Source: Nitrosovibrio tenuis
GTDB lineage: Bacteria > Pseudomonadota > Gammaproteobacteria > Burkholderiales > Nitrosomonadaceae
Length of the DNA: 64,000 nucleotides
NCBI RefSeq assembly: GCF_900109785.1
Contig: NZ_FOBH01000013.1
Location: 1-64,000 of the forward strand
Reading direction: 5' to 3'
Positions 27,271 to 35,120 of the stretch are shown here, piece by piece. The position numbers and the translations under genes were made by a program. The notes beneath the pieces are model-generated. The model searched no databases, was not told where the DNA came from, and saw nothing but the letters and a program-made list of their open reading frames with translations. The first letter of the stretch is position 1, and each line of letters begins with the position of its first letter.

Positions 27271-27816
27271 CTACTGCTGGGGAACCGCGCCGCGCCATGA
27301 GCCGGTTTCTTTGCCGCGCCCTTCAAGAAATTCCTTGAAACCCCTCAGGTTATCACGGACTTCCATTTTCACCAGTCCTAATACATCACCGATTCCTTCA
27401 ACAACATCACGAGGCTCATAGTCCATTTGCAGCATGACTCTCGTGGCTGAATCGGAGATTTTATGGAATGTAACGACCCCTGCGTTTTTTGCACCGCTGG
27501 TGCTGTGCCAGGCAATTCGTGTGTCAGGAATTTGCTCGGTAATTTCCGAATCCCATTCCTGTTCTTTGCCGGCAACCACCGCGCGCCAATGCAAATGTGT
27601 GGGGTCAAGCTGCCGCACTTCCTTTACCCCCTTCATGAACTTGGGAAACTCCTCGAATTGCGTCCACTGATTGTATGCGGTACTGACCGGCACGTTGACT
27701 TCCACTGACTCTTCAATCGTCGACATCGTTTCCGATCCGGGAGATTTACGGAAACGTTTCGATAACATGATTCCTCCTGCGGCAAGCGCGGCAAGCGCTA
27801 CAATTTTCTTCAACAT
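27271..27816 (-). CDS. Membrane-anchored SRPBCC (START-like) protein
   Basis: 181 residues; GGAGGT precedes the ATG by eight bases. An N-terminal hydrophobic anchor (LKKIVALAALAAGGIML) is followed by a SRPBCC lipid-binding-type domain: VEVNVPVSTAYNQWTQFEEF, PKFMKGVKEV, HWRAVVAGKEQEWDSEITEQ, RVMLQMDYEP. This is the cyclase/dehydrase subgroup (COG5637-like). These proteins form a deep hydrophobic cavity and often occur beside stress genes. Ligand unknown. Monocistronic; the neighbouring peptidase gene is divergent. Confidence 0.85.
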   Translation of the reverse strand: MLKKIVALAALAAGGIMLSKRFRKSPGSETMSTIEESVEVNVPVSTAYNQWTQFEEFPKFMKGVKEVRQLDPTHLHWRAVVAGKEQEWDSEITEQIPDTRIAWHSTSGAKNAGVVTFHKISDSATRVMLQMDYEPRDVVEGIGDVLGLVKMEVRDNLRGFKEFLEGRGKETGSWRGAVPQQ

Positions 27817-28178
27817 TTCAAGTACCTCCGGTTATCTGTTTGCGATAGGATCGTTGCCCCGTCCATTCATCCCTGAAAGCCTTCGGTTGACCCTGGCTTT
27901 GGGAAAATGCCTGGTTACGGTCCTGGACCGAGATCTCATTTTTGAGACCTCATTCTTCACGGGAAACTTGTCCAGAACTTCTCCGAATGCAATTTCCTAT
28001 TATGGTGCGAATGATACCTACATAAAAACGATCGCTCTGTTCGGTGGTGTACATTGTGAAATGGAGTGGTTGAAGTCCGTCATTTGAGCAATAATATAGC
28101 GCTTGCCCATCTCCTGCGCCTCGTGTTCCATGCTTGGCGAACCTGTAAACCCCCGAGCCAGTCAGCCAAATCTCTCAA

Positions 28179-30062
28179 ATGAAGCGTTACACCATAGAAC
28201 AGTTCATGGCTACGACTTCTATATTGGGAGCGTCTTTTAGTGCCGATGAGCAACGGATTCTGTTCAGCAGCAATGCATCCGGTATATTTAATGCCTATAC
28301 GCTGCCAATAGGCGGAGGAAGTGAAGGCCGAGCCGGCAGGACCACGCCAGAGCCTCTGACTCGGTCTACCGTTGACAGCACCTTTGCAGTAGCCTTCTTT
28401 CCCCATGATGATCGCATCCTTTTTACGCGAGACCGGGGCGGCGATGAGAATTTTCATCTGTTCGTGCTTGGCCCGGATGGTGCGGAAACAGACTTGACGC
28501 CGGGCCAGACGCTCAAGGCCCAATTCATCGGTTGGCGGCCGGATGGGAGCGCTTTTTTTGTATCAAGTAATGAGCGTGATCCCAGATTCTTCGATATTTA
28601 CCGCTACGATGCAAAGACTTACGCCCGGACTTTACTATACAGGAACGAGCAGGGATTCGATTTGGGGCCGATTAGCCGCGACGAGCGATGGATGGCGCTG
28701 AACAGGTCCAATACCACTTCCGATAGCGATATCTATCTGTTTGATATCGGCAAACAAGAGATGAAACACCTTACCTCGCATGAGGGCAGCATCAGTTATC
28801 GTGCGGAGACGTTCGATCCAGCCTCGCAAAAGCTGTTTTTTCTCACGAATGAGGGAAGCGAGTTCAAGCGCATTTGCACCTATGACCTGACCACGGCCGA
28901 AGTCGAGGATCACGAAGGCGCGGATTGGGATGTAATCAACACCTATTTCTCCCAGGATGGCCGTTTCAGGATTACGGGAATCAATCAGGATGGCAGCATC
29001 ATGATTCGGATCGTGGAAATTAAAGAGGAAAATGGGGAAGAGGGCGGCGATAAAGGTAAAAGAGAAAATTCGGTAAATATCCCGGCACTTCCGAAGGGAG
29101 AAATTCGTGGTGTGGTTTTTTCGCGGAGCAGCACCCGCATGGCCTTTTATTTGAATGGTGACCGTTCCCCCGATAATCTGTTCGTTTATGATTTCTGCAC
29201 CGCACAACTCCTGCAGCTTACCCAGAGCCTGAGCAGTGAAATCGACGAGTCAGACCTGATCGACGCGCAAGTGATCCGTTTCAAGTCTTTCGACGGAATG
29301 GTGATTCCATCGATCTACTACAAGCCGCATGGAGCTTCGGGATCAAACAGAGTGCCCGCTATCGTGTATGTTCACGGGGGGCCGGGTGGGCAGACCATGC
29401 GCGGCTATAACGCTCAGATTCAATATCTGGTGAACCACGGCTACGCCGTGTTGGGGATCAATAATCGCGGCAGTTCCGGTTACGGCAAGACTTTTTTTAC
29501 CGCGGCAAATCGCAAACATGGACGGGAGCCCCTTTGGGATTGCGTGGAGGCCAAAACCTATCTCGCCAGTCTGGGTTACATCGACCACGAGCGTATCGGC
29601 ATCATGGGCGCCAGCTATGGCGGCTATATGACATTGTCCGCGTTGGCTTTCCGCCCCGAGGTTTTTAAAGTAGGGGTGGATATTTTTGGCGTCAGTAACT
29701 GGCTTCGTACGCTGGAAAACATTCCGCCGTATTGGGAATCCGTTCGTAGAGCCATTTACGATGAGATTGGCGATCCGGTGAACGATATAGATATCCTGGT
29801 CGCGACTTCCCCGCTTTTTCATGCCAAAGAAATACGAAAGCCTTTAATGGTTATTCAGGGTGCCAACGATCCGCGCGTGGTCAAGGCGGAGAGCGATGAA
29901 ATCGTGGAAGCGGTCAGGAAACACAATGTTCCGGTGGAGTATGTAGTCTTCCCGGACGAAGGGCACAGTTTCACCAAGAAGAAAAATCAGATCGAGGCCA
30001 ATCGCAGGATTTTGCAGTTTCTGGAGAAATACCTCAAAGGCGACGAAAGCGGAAACAGATAA
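28179..30062 (+). CDS. S9-family (prolyl oligopeptidase-like) serine peptidase
   Basis: 627 residues without signal peptide, so cytoplasmic. The N-terminal half (about 15-345) is a WD40-like/TolB-type beta-propeller (DDRILFTRDRGGDENFHLFV and similar repeats) that gates access. The C-terminal alpha/beta-hydrolase holds the triad: Ser in GIMGASYGGYMTLSA (about 480), Asp in IQGANDPRV (about 566) and His in PDEGHSF (about 598). The oxyanion strand VYVHGGPGGQ is typical of acylaminoacyl/dipeptidyl peptidases of the S9C group. It should cleave short peptides. The ribosome site is weak. Convergent with the tonB-like gene downstream. Confidence 0.9.
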   Translation: MKRYTIEQFMATTSILGASFSADEQRILFSSNASGIFNAYTLPIGGGSEGRAGRTTPEPLTRSTVDSTFAVAFFPHDDRILFTRDRGGDENFHLFVLGPDGAETDLTPGQTLKAQFIGWRPDGSAFFVSSNERDPRFFDIYRYDAKTYARTLLYRNEQGFDLGPISRDERWMALNRSNTTSDSDIYLFDIGKQEMKHLTSHEGSISYRAETFDPASQKLFFLTNEGSEFKRICTYDLTTAEVEDHEGADWDVINTYFSQDGRFRITGINQDGSIMIRIVEIKEENGEEGGDKGKRENSVNIPALPKGEIRGVVFSRSSTRMAFYLNGDRSPDNLFVYDFCTAQLLQLTQSLSSEIDESDLIDAQVIRFKSFDGMVIPSIYYKPHGASGSNRVPAIVYVHGGPGGQTMRGYNAQIQYLVNHGYAVLGINNRGSSGYGKTFFTAANRKHGREPLWDCVEAKTYLASLGYIDHERIGIMGASYGGYMTLSALAFRPEVFKVGVDIFGVSNWLRTLENIPPYWESVRRAIYDEIGDPVNDIDILVATSPLFHAKEIRKPLMVIQGANDPRVVKAESDEIVEAVRKHNVPVEYVVFPDEGHSFTKKKNQIEANRRILQFLEKYLKGDESGNR

Positions 30063-30118
30063 GGTGACGGGCAACGATCGCTGAATGTCGTCAGATCGAG
30101 CCTGTCGAACACCCATCC

Positions 30119-30937
30119 CTATCGTGGAAGCGGCGCGGCGGTTTCGCCAAAAAACTCGCGTATCAGGAAATCTTCAACTCCTTTACTGTCTTCAAGGCGT
30201 GCCGACAGGACAACCACGCGATCGAGCCGGAACGACTCCCAGTTAAAATCACCTTTGTGATATTCCCGGATCAGTTCGATCATTTTCCGGGCGACCGCGC
30301 GGTGTATGTCGCCATCCGGTCCGGCAGTGACTTCAATTACTTCGCGCCGGGGATTGCTGCTATCCATTCTCCAGGCGCGAAACAAAAACTGGGCGGTGCG
30401 CGGTCCCATCCGCGTAATTTGAAATATGCCGGTTGCGCCGGGTTCGCGAAGGTTGCGTTTGACGTTGGCCATCCTGAGCTCTTCCTCCGATGGCTCGCGC
30501 TCGACATTTTTCGGTTCTGCCGGCTCATCTTGGAAAATCCCTCCAGCACGGCGGCGCTCCCGGGTTTCGTTCATGTAGGCCGTTAGGTCTTTGGGAGCTG
30601 TGGGCGGGGTGCGCGCAAGCGTTGACGGCGTTTCGTCCTTCGGAGCGCCTTTTTGGGATGAGGGTTTTGCCGGTTTGGGCTCGTTAACGCCCAGACGTGG
30701 CTGAGGTCTGGGGCTAGGCGGCGCCTTTGTGCTTTTCTGGGGAACCGGCGCCGATTTTTGTACAGGCTTTTCCTCAGGCAGTTCCACGAAGCTTGCTTCG
30801 ATCGGAGGCGGAGCGTTAGTTTCAATTTTCGGAGCGGTCAGAAAAAATCCGAATGCCCAGATAATAATCAACCAGATGGCGGCTGCCAGCGGCAAAGGCC
30901 ACCAGACTTGAACCTCCCTCGACCTCGATTTGACCAT
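30119..30937 (-). CDS. TonB-like energy-transducing protein, atypical C terminus
   Basis: The start at 30937 is preferred; a TTG at 30970 overlapping exbD is possible. In 272 residues there is one membrane segment (PLPLAAAIWLIIIWAFGFFL, about 14-33), a Pro/Lys-rich spacer (about 40-130, PVPQKSTKAPPSPRPQPRLG) and a C-terminal domain of about 110 residues (GIFQITRMGPRTAQFLFRAW, EVIEVTAGPDGDI, VVLSARLED). The spacer and its place after exbB-exbD identify the role, but the canonical TonB YP box and the usual VxGxVxxxF strand pattern are not visible. It may energise a transporter that does not use the standard TonB box. Confidence 0.7.
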   Translation of the reverse strand: MVKSRSREVQVWWPLPLAAAIWLIIIWAFGFFLTAPKIETNAPPPIEASFVELPEEKPVQKSAPVPQKSTKAPPSPRPQPRLGVNEPKPAKPSSQKGAPKDETPSTLARTPPTAPKDLTAYMNETRERRRAGGIFQDEPAEPKNVEREPSEEELRMANVKRNLREPGATGIFQITRMGPRTAQFLFRAWRMDSSNPRREVIEVTAGPDGDIHRAVARKMIELIREYHKGDFNWESFRLDRVVVLSARLEDSKGVEDFLIREFFGETAAPLPR

Positions 30938-30950
30938 GCGTGCGGTGTAT

Positions 30951-31352
30951 TTACTGATGTTTAACCGCAATCAGGAAGTGCTGCGCACCAGCGGACCGGG
31001 CCCGCAACATGGCCTGCACGACCATTCCTTGTGGCGCATCGTTATCAGCGGATACGACCAATTTCTGGTCGGAATCCTGAAGTAATGGTTTGAGCGTCTC
31101 AGCGAGCGTCTCCAATGTGACGGGTGTACGGTTAACAAAAATTTTGCTGTCGTTTGTCAGTGTTAGGGTTACCGGTGCTTTGGTATTGAGCTTCTCGGCC
31201 TGGCCCTGAGGCAGATTCACCTGCAGGGAGTCGAGGTTTTGCATGGATAATGAAGCCAGCATGAACGTTGCAAGCAGGAAAAACATCACATCGATCATCG
31301 GGATGATTTCGATTCGCCCCTTGCGAAAAACCCTGGGCTTACGCAGTTTCAT
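30951..31352 (-). CDS. exbD: ExbD/TolR-family proton-channel subunit
   Basis: 133 residues. The single membrane helix RIEIIPMIDVMFFLLATFML (about 12-31) contains the proton-carrying Asp (PMIDVMF). A periplasmic domain with the ExbD strand pattern follows (LPQGQAEKLNTKAPVTLTLT; KLVVSADNDAPQGMVVQAML). The ATG overlaps the exbB stop by four bases (ATGA), so translation is coupled. It forms the motor with ExbB and drives the TonB-like protein downstream. Confidence 0.9.
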   Translation of the reverse strand: MKLRKPRVFRKGRIEIIPMIDVMFFLLATFMLASLSMQNLDSLQVNLPQGQAEKLNTKAPVTLTLTNDSKIFVNRTPVTLETLAETLKPLLQDSDQKLVVSADNDAPQGMVVQAMLRARSAGAQHFLIAVKHQ

Positions 31353-31987
31353 GATCGAACACCCTCCTGGTCGAGGCGGATATGGTCGATCAGACGCGTG
31401 CCAAGCCGTTCCATCTCGTCCATTGTTTGGGATTGCAAACGCGAAAAATAATTGAATCCGAACAGGGCAACCAAAGCGATGACCAAGCCAACCACGGTTG
31501 CAATGAGCGCTTCGGCCACGCCTCCCGTTACCGCTGTAGGGTTGACGACGCCCTGACTGCCGATTACCTGGAAGGCTCGCATCATCCCTACGACGGTTCC
31601 GACGAGTCCGAGCAGGGGCGCTGCGGTAACGATTGTTTCCAGCACCCATAGCCTGCGGGCAAGCGAGGTTTCGATCAGTTGAGCCTCATCGGCTGCACGA
31701 GATTCGGTCCACCATGATGGTCGATGACGGTTACTGATGACCACCTCGAAGAACCGCTTGTAATAATGCCGTTCGTCCAGCCCTGAAAGAATTTTTTCCA
31801 GATCGGCCCAGGCGAACCCGTAGGTCTCGACGAGGTTCAGCAAGTCGTGCGACAGGCGGGCGAAGCGCCAGTAGACGAACGCCTTCTCGAGCATGATGGC
31901 CAACGCGACGACCGCCAGCAACGATAACGGCAAAATGATAAATCCGCCGAGTTTCAGCGCGGTCCAGGTTGCATTGAGTTCTTGCAT
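31349..31987 (-). CDS. exbB: ExbB/TolQ/MotA-family proton-channel subunit
   Basis: 212 residues; GGAG lies seven bases before the ATG. First membrane segment LGGFIILPLSLLAVVALAIM, a cytoplasmic loop, then two more (VTAAPLLGLVGTVVGMMRAF; AEALIATVVGLVIALVALFGFN). The GLVGTVVGMM and GVAEALIATVVGL stretches are the MotA/TolQ/ExbB signature. First gene of exbB-exbD-tonB-like. The upstream 364-base gap holds a perfect hairpin but no obvious Fur box, so I cannot say that it is iron-regulated. Confidence 0.9.
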   Translation of the reverse strand: MQELNATWTALKLGGFIILPLSLLAVVALAIMLEKAFVYWRFARLSHDLLNLVETYGFAWADLEKILSGLDERHYYKRFFEVVISNRHRPSWWTESRAADEAQLIETSLARRLWVLETIVTAAPLLGLVGTVVGMMRAFQVIGSQGVVNPTAVTGGVAEALIATVVGLVIALVALFGFNYFSRLQSQTMDEMERLGTRLIDHIRLDQEGVRS

Positions 31988-32101
31988 GTTTATCTCCGAA
32001 CGGGGCAGGTATCACCCCTTTTTCTGGTTAAAAATTGATTTACCAATTAAACCCTATTTATTTACAGCGTGGCAGGTGGTTCGGCACAACGCATCAAATA
32101 A

Positions 32102-32130
32102 ACAGGATGGGCTAGCCGCACCCATCCTGT
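32102..32130. promoter_or_regulatory. Perfect 10-bp inverted repeat in the exbB/kinase divergent region
   Basis: ACAGGATGGG (32102-32111) and CCCATCCTGT (32121-32130) flank a 9-base loop. There is no T-run on either side, so an operator or an mRNA hairpin is more likely than a terminator. The rest of the 32016-32379 gap shows no gene. Confidence 0.4.
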
Positions 32131-32379
32131 AGCGTCGATTTTAGCTTGTCAGGGCTGGGAAATTCTGCCCGCGAGATAAGGGGCACGTGTAGTTCTTTCA
32201 GTTATGAGCTGGTCCTGTATTCCTCGAGGCAAAACCTTCCGATTTCCCACCTGTAAGATTTTACAGCTATGCACTTCTACCATTTTAAGGTTTCATAGCT
32301 CTGTTATGGCTGCGCAATTCGGCTCAGCTTTTTAAGTTTTTTAACGAAATTTACGGTTAAAAATGACGCTGGAGGAATT

Positions 32380-34365
32380 ATGGGCATCCCTGAGATGACC
32401 ACAAACGCCACCGAACTTATGGTCGATAAGCTGGACAAGCAGTTTCCCGCCGTTCTTGAGCAGAGTTTGACTGAAATTTATATTTTTGACGCGCAAACCT
32501 TGCGTTTCAAGCACGTTAGCATGGGTGCCCAGCGCAACCTGGGCTATCACAGAGAAGCGTTTTTTATGATGAAGGCGCTGGACATCATGCCGGAATTTGA
32601 CGAGGTATCGTTCCGGGCCTGTGCCAAACCGCTCATTAATGATGAGCAAGAAGTTTTGACTTTCGAGACTATGCACCTGCGCGCTGACGGCACGGTCTAT
32701 CCTGTGGAAATTCATTTGCAGCTATTTGTGCAGCCGGATCCCGGGGAATTTTTGACGATCGTTCTGGATATTACTGCCCGCCGTCGCTCAGAGGTAGCGT
32801 TGCAGCAAAGCGAGGCGCGGTTCCGCGCCATGATCAATACCATTCCCCAGTTAACGTGGGTAGCTGAAACCAACGGCTCGCGATCCTGGTACAACCAGCG
32901 CTGGTTCGATTACACAGGCACAACGCCAGAAGATATGCTCGGCTGGGGTTGGCAGAAAGTGCACGATCCCGAACTCCTTCCGAAAGTTCTGAGAAAGTGG
33001 GCAGATGCAACAGCCGCTGGGCAAGCGTTCGATATGGAGTTTCCTTTGCGCGGCGCCGATGGAAACTTTCGAATATTCCTGACACGGGCTGAACCGCTAA
33101 GGGATGCAGAAGGCCATATAGTACAGTGGTTTGGTAGCAATACGGATGTAAATGAGCAGAGGCTCGAGGAGAAAGCCCGACGCGAAACAGAAAAACGGCT
33201 CCAGGTAGTGATGGAGAATATGAGCGAAGGTCTCATCGTATCGGATTCTGCACGCCAACTGCTGTACTGGAACCCGGCGGCGCTTAAGATGCATGACATC
33301 CGTAATCCGGAAGAAGTACGGCTCGGTCTTCACGACTTTATGCAAATCTATGAGCTGGCTACCATTGAGGGATTTGTTCTGCCTTTTGATGAGTGGCCGT
33401 TCAATCGCATTCTTCGAGGTGAGCATTTGCACGATGTAGAGCTACGCATCAGACGTATGGATAGGGACTGGGAGCGTATTTTCAATTATTCCGGAGCGGT
33501 TTCTCAATACGACGAAAGCAACGGGCTGGCGTTCCTGACCATTAGAGATATTACCGATCGTAAACAGGCTGACGAAGCTTTGCGCGATGCAAAGATGAAT
33601 CTCGAGTCAAAAGTTGATCAGCGCACTGCTCAGCTTCTAGCCAAGAGCAAGGAGCTGGAAAATTTTTGCTATTCCGTTTCCCATGATCTTAGGGCGCCGC
33701 TGCGAGGAATAGATGGTTACAGCCGCCTTTTACTGGAGTGTTATCACGAACAATTGGATGAAGAGGGCCGGAGCTTCTTAAGAAATGTGCGGACGGCAAC
33801 GAAAAATATGACACAGCTGATTGAAGATCTGCTCGCATATTCGAAGCTCGAACGGAGAAAGTTATCCGCAACGATCGTAGAGCTTTCCAGCTTTGTTTTC
33901 GATTTATTGGATCAATGCCGCGACACTACTGAAAATGTACGGTTCTCTGTCAATGTCGATGAGTGCCACATTACGGCGGATTCGGATGGTCTCGCGATAG
34001 CGTTGCGCAACCTGATCGATAATGCCGTCAAGTTTTCTCGGTATGCTCCTGTACCGGCCGTGGAAATCCTTGCACGAGAAATGGGTGAACACTGTGTTAT
34101 TTCCGTGCGCGACAATGGGATTGGGTTTGACATGCGATTTTACGACAAAATTTTTAAGATATTTCAGCGCCTCCATCGTGCCGAAGAATATCCAGGCACC
34201 GGTATCGGCCTCGCGATGGTTCATAAAGCCATGGAACGGATGGGAGGTCAGGTTTGGGCGGAAAGCAAGGTGGGCGATGGAGCGGTTTTTTTTCTGCAAT
34301 TACCTCTTGCTAAACCCATCTTATCCGTTAATTCAACCAGTATTCACGGTTCAGCCAGGATTTAA
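32380..34365 (+). CDS. Triple-PAS soluble histidine kinase
   Basis: 661 residues; GGAGGAA precedes ATG 32380. Three PAS domains (about 20-135, 145-262, 275-395, each ending in a PAC-type DITxRK/DVNEQ segment), a short coiled coil (LRDAKMNLESKVDQRTAQLL), the HisKA domain with His435 (FCYSVSHDLRAPLRGIDGYS) and a HATPase domain (NLIDNAVKFSR, VRDNGIGFD, GTGIGLAMVHKAMERMGGQV). The ATPase end resembles cyanobacterial and proteobacterial phytochrome kinases, although no bilin GAF domain is present. No membrane segments. First gene of a three-gene unit with a CheY-like protein and a GGDEF-EAL protein, so it probably controls c-di-GMP. Confidence 0.92.
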   Translation: MGIPEMTTNATELMVDKLDKQFPAVLEQSLTEIYIFDAQTLRFKHVSMGAQRNLGYHREAFFMMKALDIMPEFDEVSFRACAKPLINDEQEVLTFETMHLRADGTVYPVEIHLQLFVQPDPGEFLTIVLDITARRRSEVALQQSEARFRAMINTIPQLTWVAETNGSRSWYNQRWFDYTGTTPEDMLGWGWQKVHDPELLPKVLRKWADATAAGQAFDMEFPLRGADGNFRIFLTRAEPLRDAEGHIVQWFGSNTDVNEQRLEEKARRETEKRLQVVMENMSEGLIVSDSARQLLYWNPAALKMHDIRNPEEVRLGLHDFMQIYELATIEGFVLPFDEWPFNRILRGEHLHDVELRIRRMDRDWERIFNYSGAVSQYDESNGLAFLTIRDITDRKQADEALRDAKMNLESKVDQRTAQLLAKSKELENFCYSVSHDLRAPLRGIDGYSRLLLECYHEQLDEEGRSFLRNVRTATKNMTQLIEDLLAYSKLERRKLSATIVELSSFVFDLLDQCRDTTENVRFSVNVDECHITADSDGLAIALRNLIDNAVKFSRYAPVPAVEILAREMGEHCVISVRDNGIGFDMRFYDKIFKIFQRLHRAEEYPGTGIGLAMVHKAMERMGGQVWAESKVGDGAVFFLQLPLAKPILSVNSTSIHGSARI

Positions 34366-34367
34366 TC

Positions 34368-34811
34368 ATGAATATAACGTCGCCAATTTTTCTAATCGAA
34401 GACAACCCGATGGACGTGGATCTCACGCGGCGCGCCTTCGTTCGTCATAATTTGACCAATCCGCTCCAGGTGGCGCGCGATGGGCAGGAGGCGCTCGACT
34501 TTCTTGCCGGATGGAAAGCAGGGGAGCCTGTGCCTTCCCTCATATTGCTCGATTTAAAATTACCCAAGGTGGATGGGCTGGAAGTCTTGCGAATTATTCG
34601 GGCGCATCCCACTTTTGGAACTGTCCCCGTGGTCGTTCTCACATCTTCTGCCGAGGACCGTGATATTCATGAAGCCTATTCGCTTGGCGCAAACTCCTAT
34701 ATTGTGAAGCCGGTGGATTTTGAGAAATTTATCGATGTAGCCAGACAAATTGAGCTTTATTGGACAGTTCTCAACATGCACTGCTTTTCCAAGTCGCGGA
34801 CCTCTGAATGA
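34368..34811 (+). CDS. Single-domain response regulator (Rcp1/CheY-like)
   Basis: 147 residues, only a receiver domain: acidic cluster ED11-12, phosphorylated Asp62 in LILLDLKLPKVDG, Thr/Ser in VVLTSSAEDRD and Lys in YIVKPVDFEKF. The form with LARDGQEALDFL-type helices and the RIIRAHP segment is that of Rcp1-like partners of phytochrome-type kinases. The start lies two bases after the kinase stop, so the pair is co-translated. Without an output domain it should relay phosphate or bind a partner, here most likely the multi-receiver protein encoded next. Confidence 0.92.
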   Translation: MNITSPIFLIEDNPMDVDLTRRAFVRHNLTNPLQVARDGQEALDFLAGWKAGEPVPSLILLDLKLPKVDGLEVLRIIRAHPTFGTVPVVVLTSSAEDRDIHEAYSLGANSYIVKPVDFEKFIDVARQIELYWTVLNMHCFSKSRTSE

Positions 34812-34828
34812 GAGTCAGTGCAACGCTC

Positions 34829-34887
34829 AGTTGGCAAATGAGTTGGCAAATGAGTTGGCAAACGAGTTGGCAATGAGCTGGCAAAAA
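34829..34887. repeat. 12-bp tandem repeat AGTTGGCAAATG, about five copies
   Basis: Copies start at 34829, 34841, 34853, 34865 and 34876, the last two slightly changed. They lie in the 309-base gap between the CheY-like gene and the GGDEF-EAL gene, where no gene is evident. In frame they would encode NELA repeats, but no credible start or family supports translation. They could affect spacing or stability of the operon mRNA. Confidence 0.8.
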
Positions 34888-35120
34888 TCAAATGATGACA
34901 AGGCGCACCGCAAAGACCGCGCCTCGCACCCCTATATTAATAGCGATACTGGAGAAATCCCGCAGTGAGCGCCCGATTTTGCTCCCATCTGATGGGGGGG
35001 AAATCGCCGGACAATCGATGTAGTCGGGCTTCTTGGGAACCCATACGCAGGAACGCTGATCGGTCAGCAGCCGGGATACCCCTGCCGTGGCTGCCGGGGT
35101 CTCATTCGGAGATTCCGTGA

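Noticed and set aside
34750-34968. Frame encoding NELA repeats
   Set aside because: Starts inside the CheY-like gene in another frame, has no ribosome site, and the repeats come from the 12-bp DNA array.
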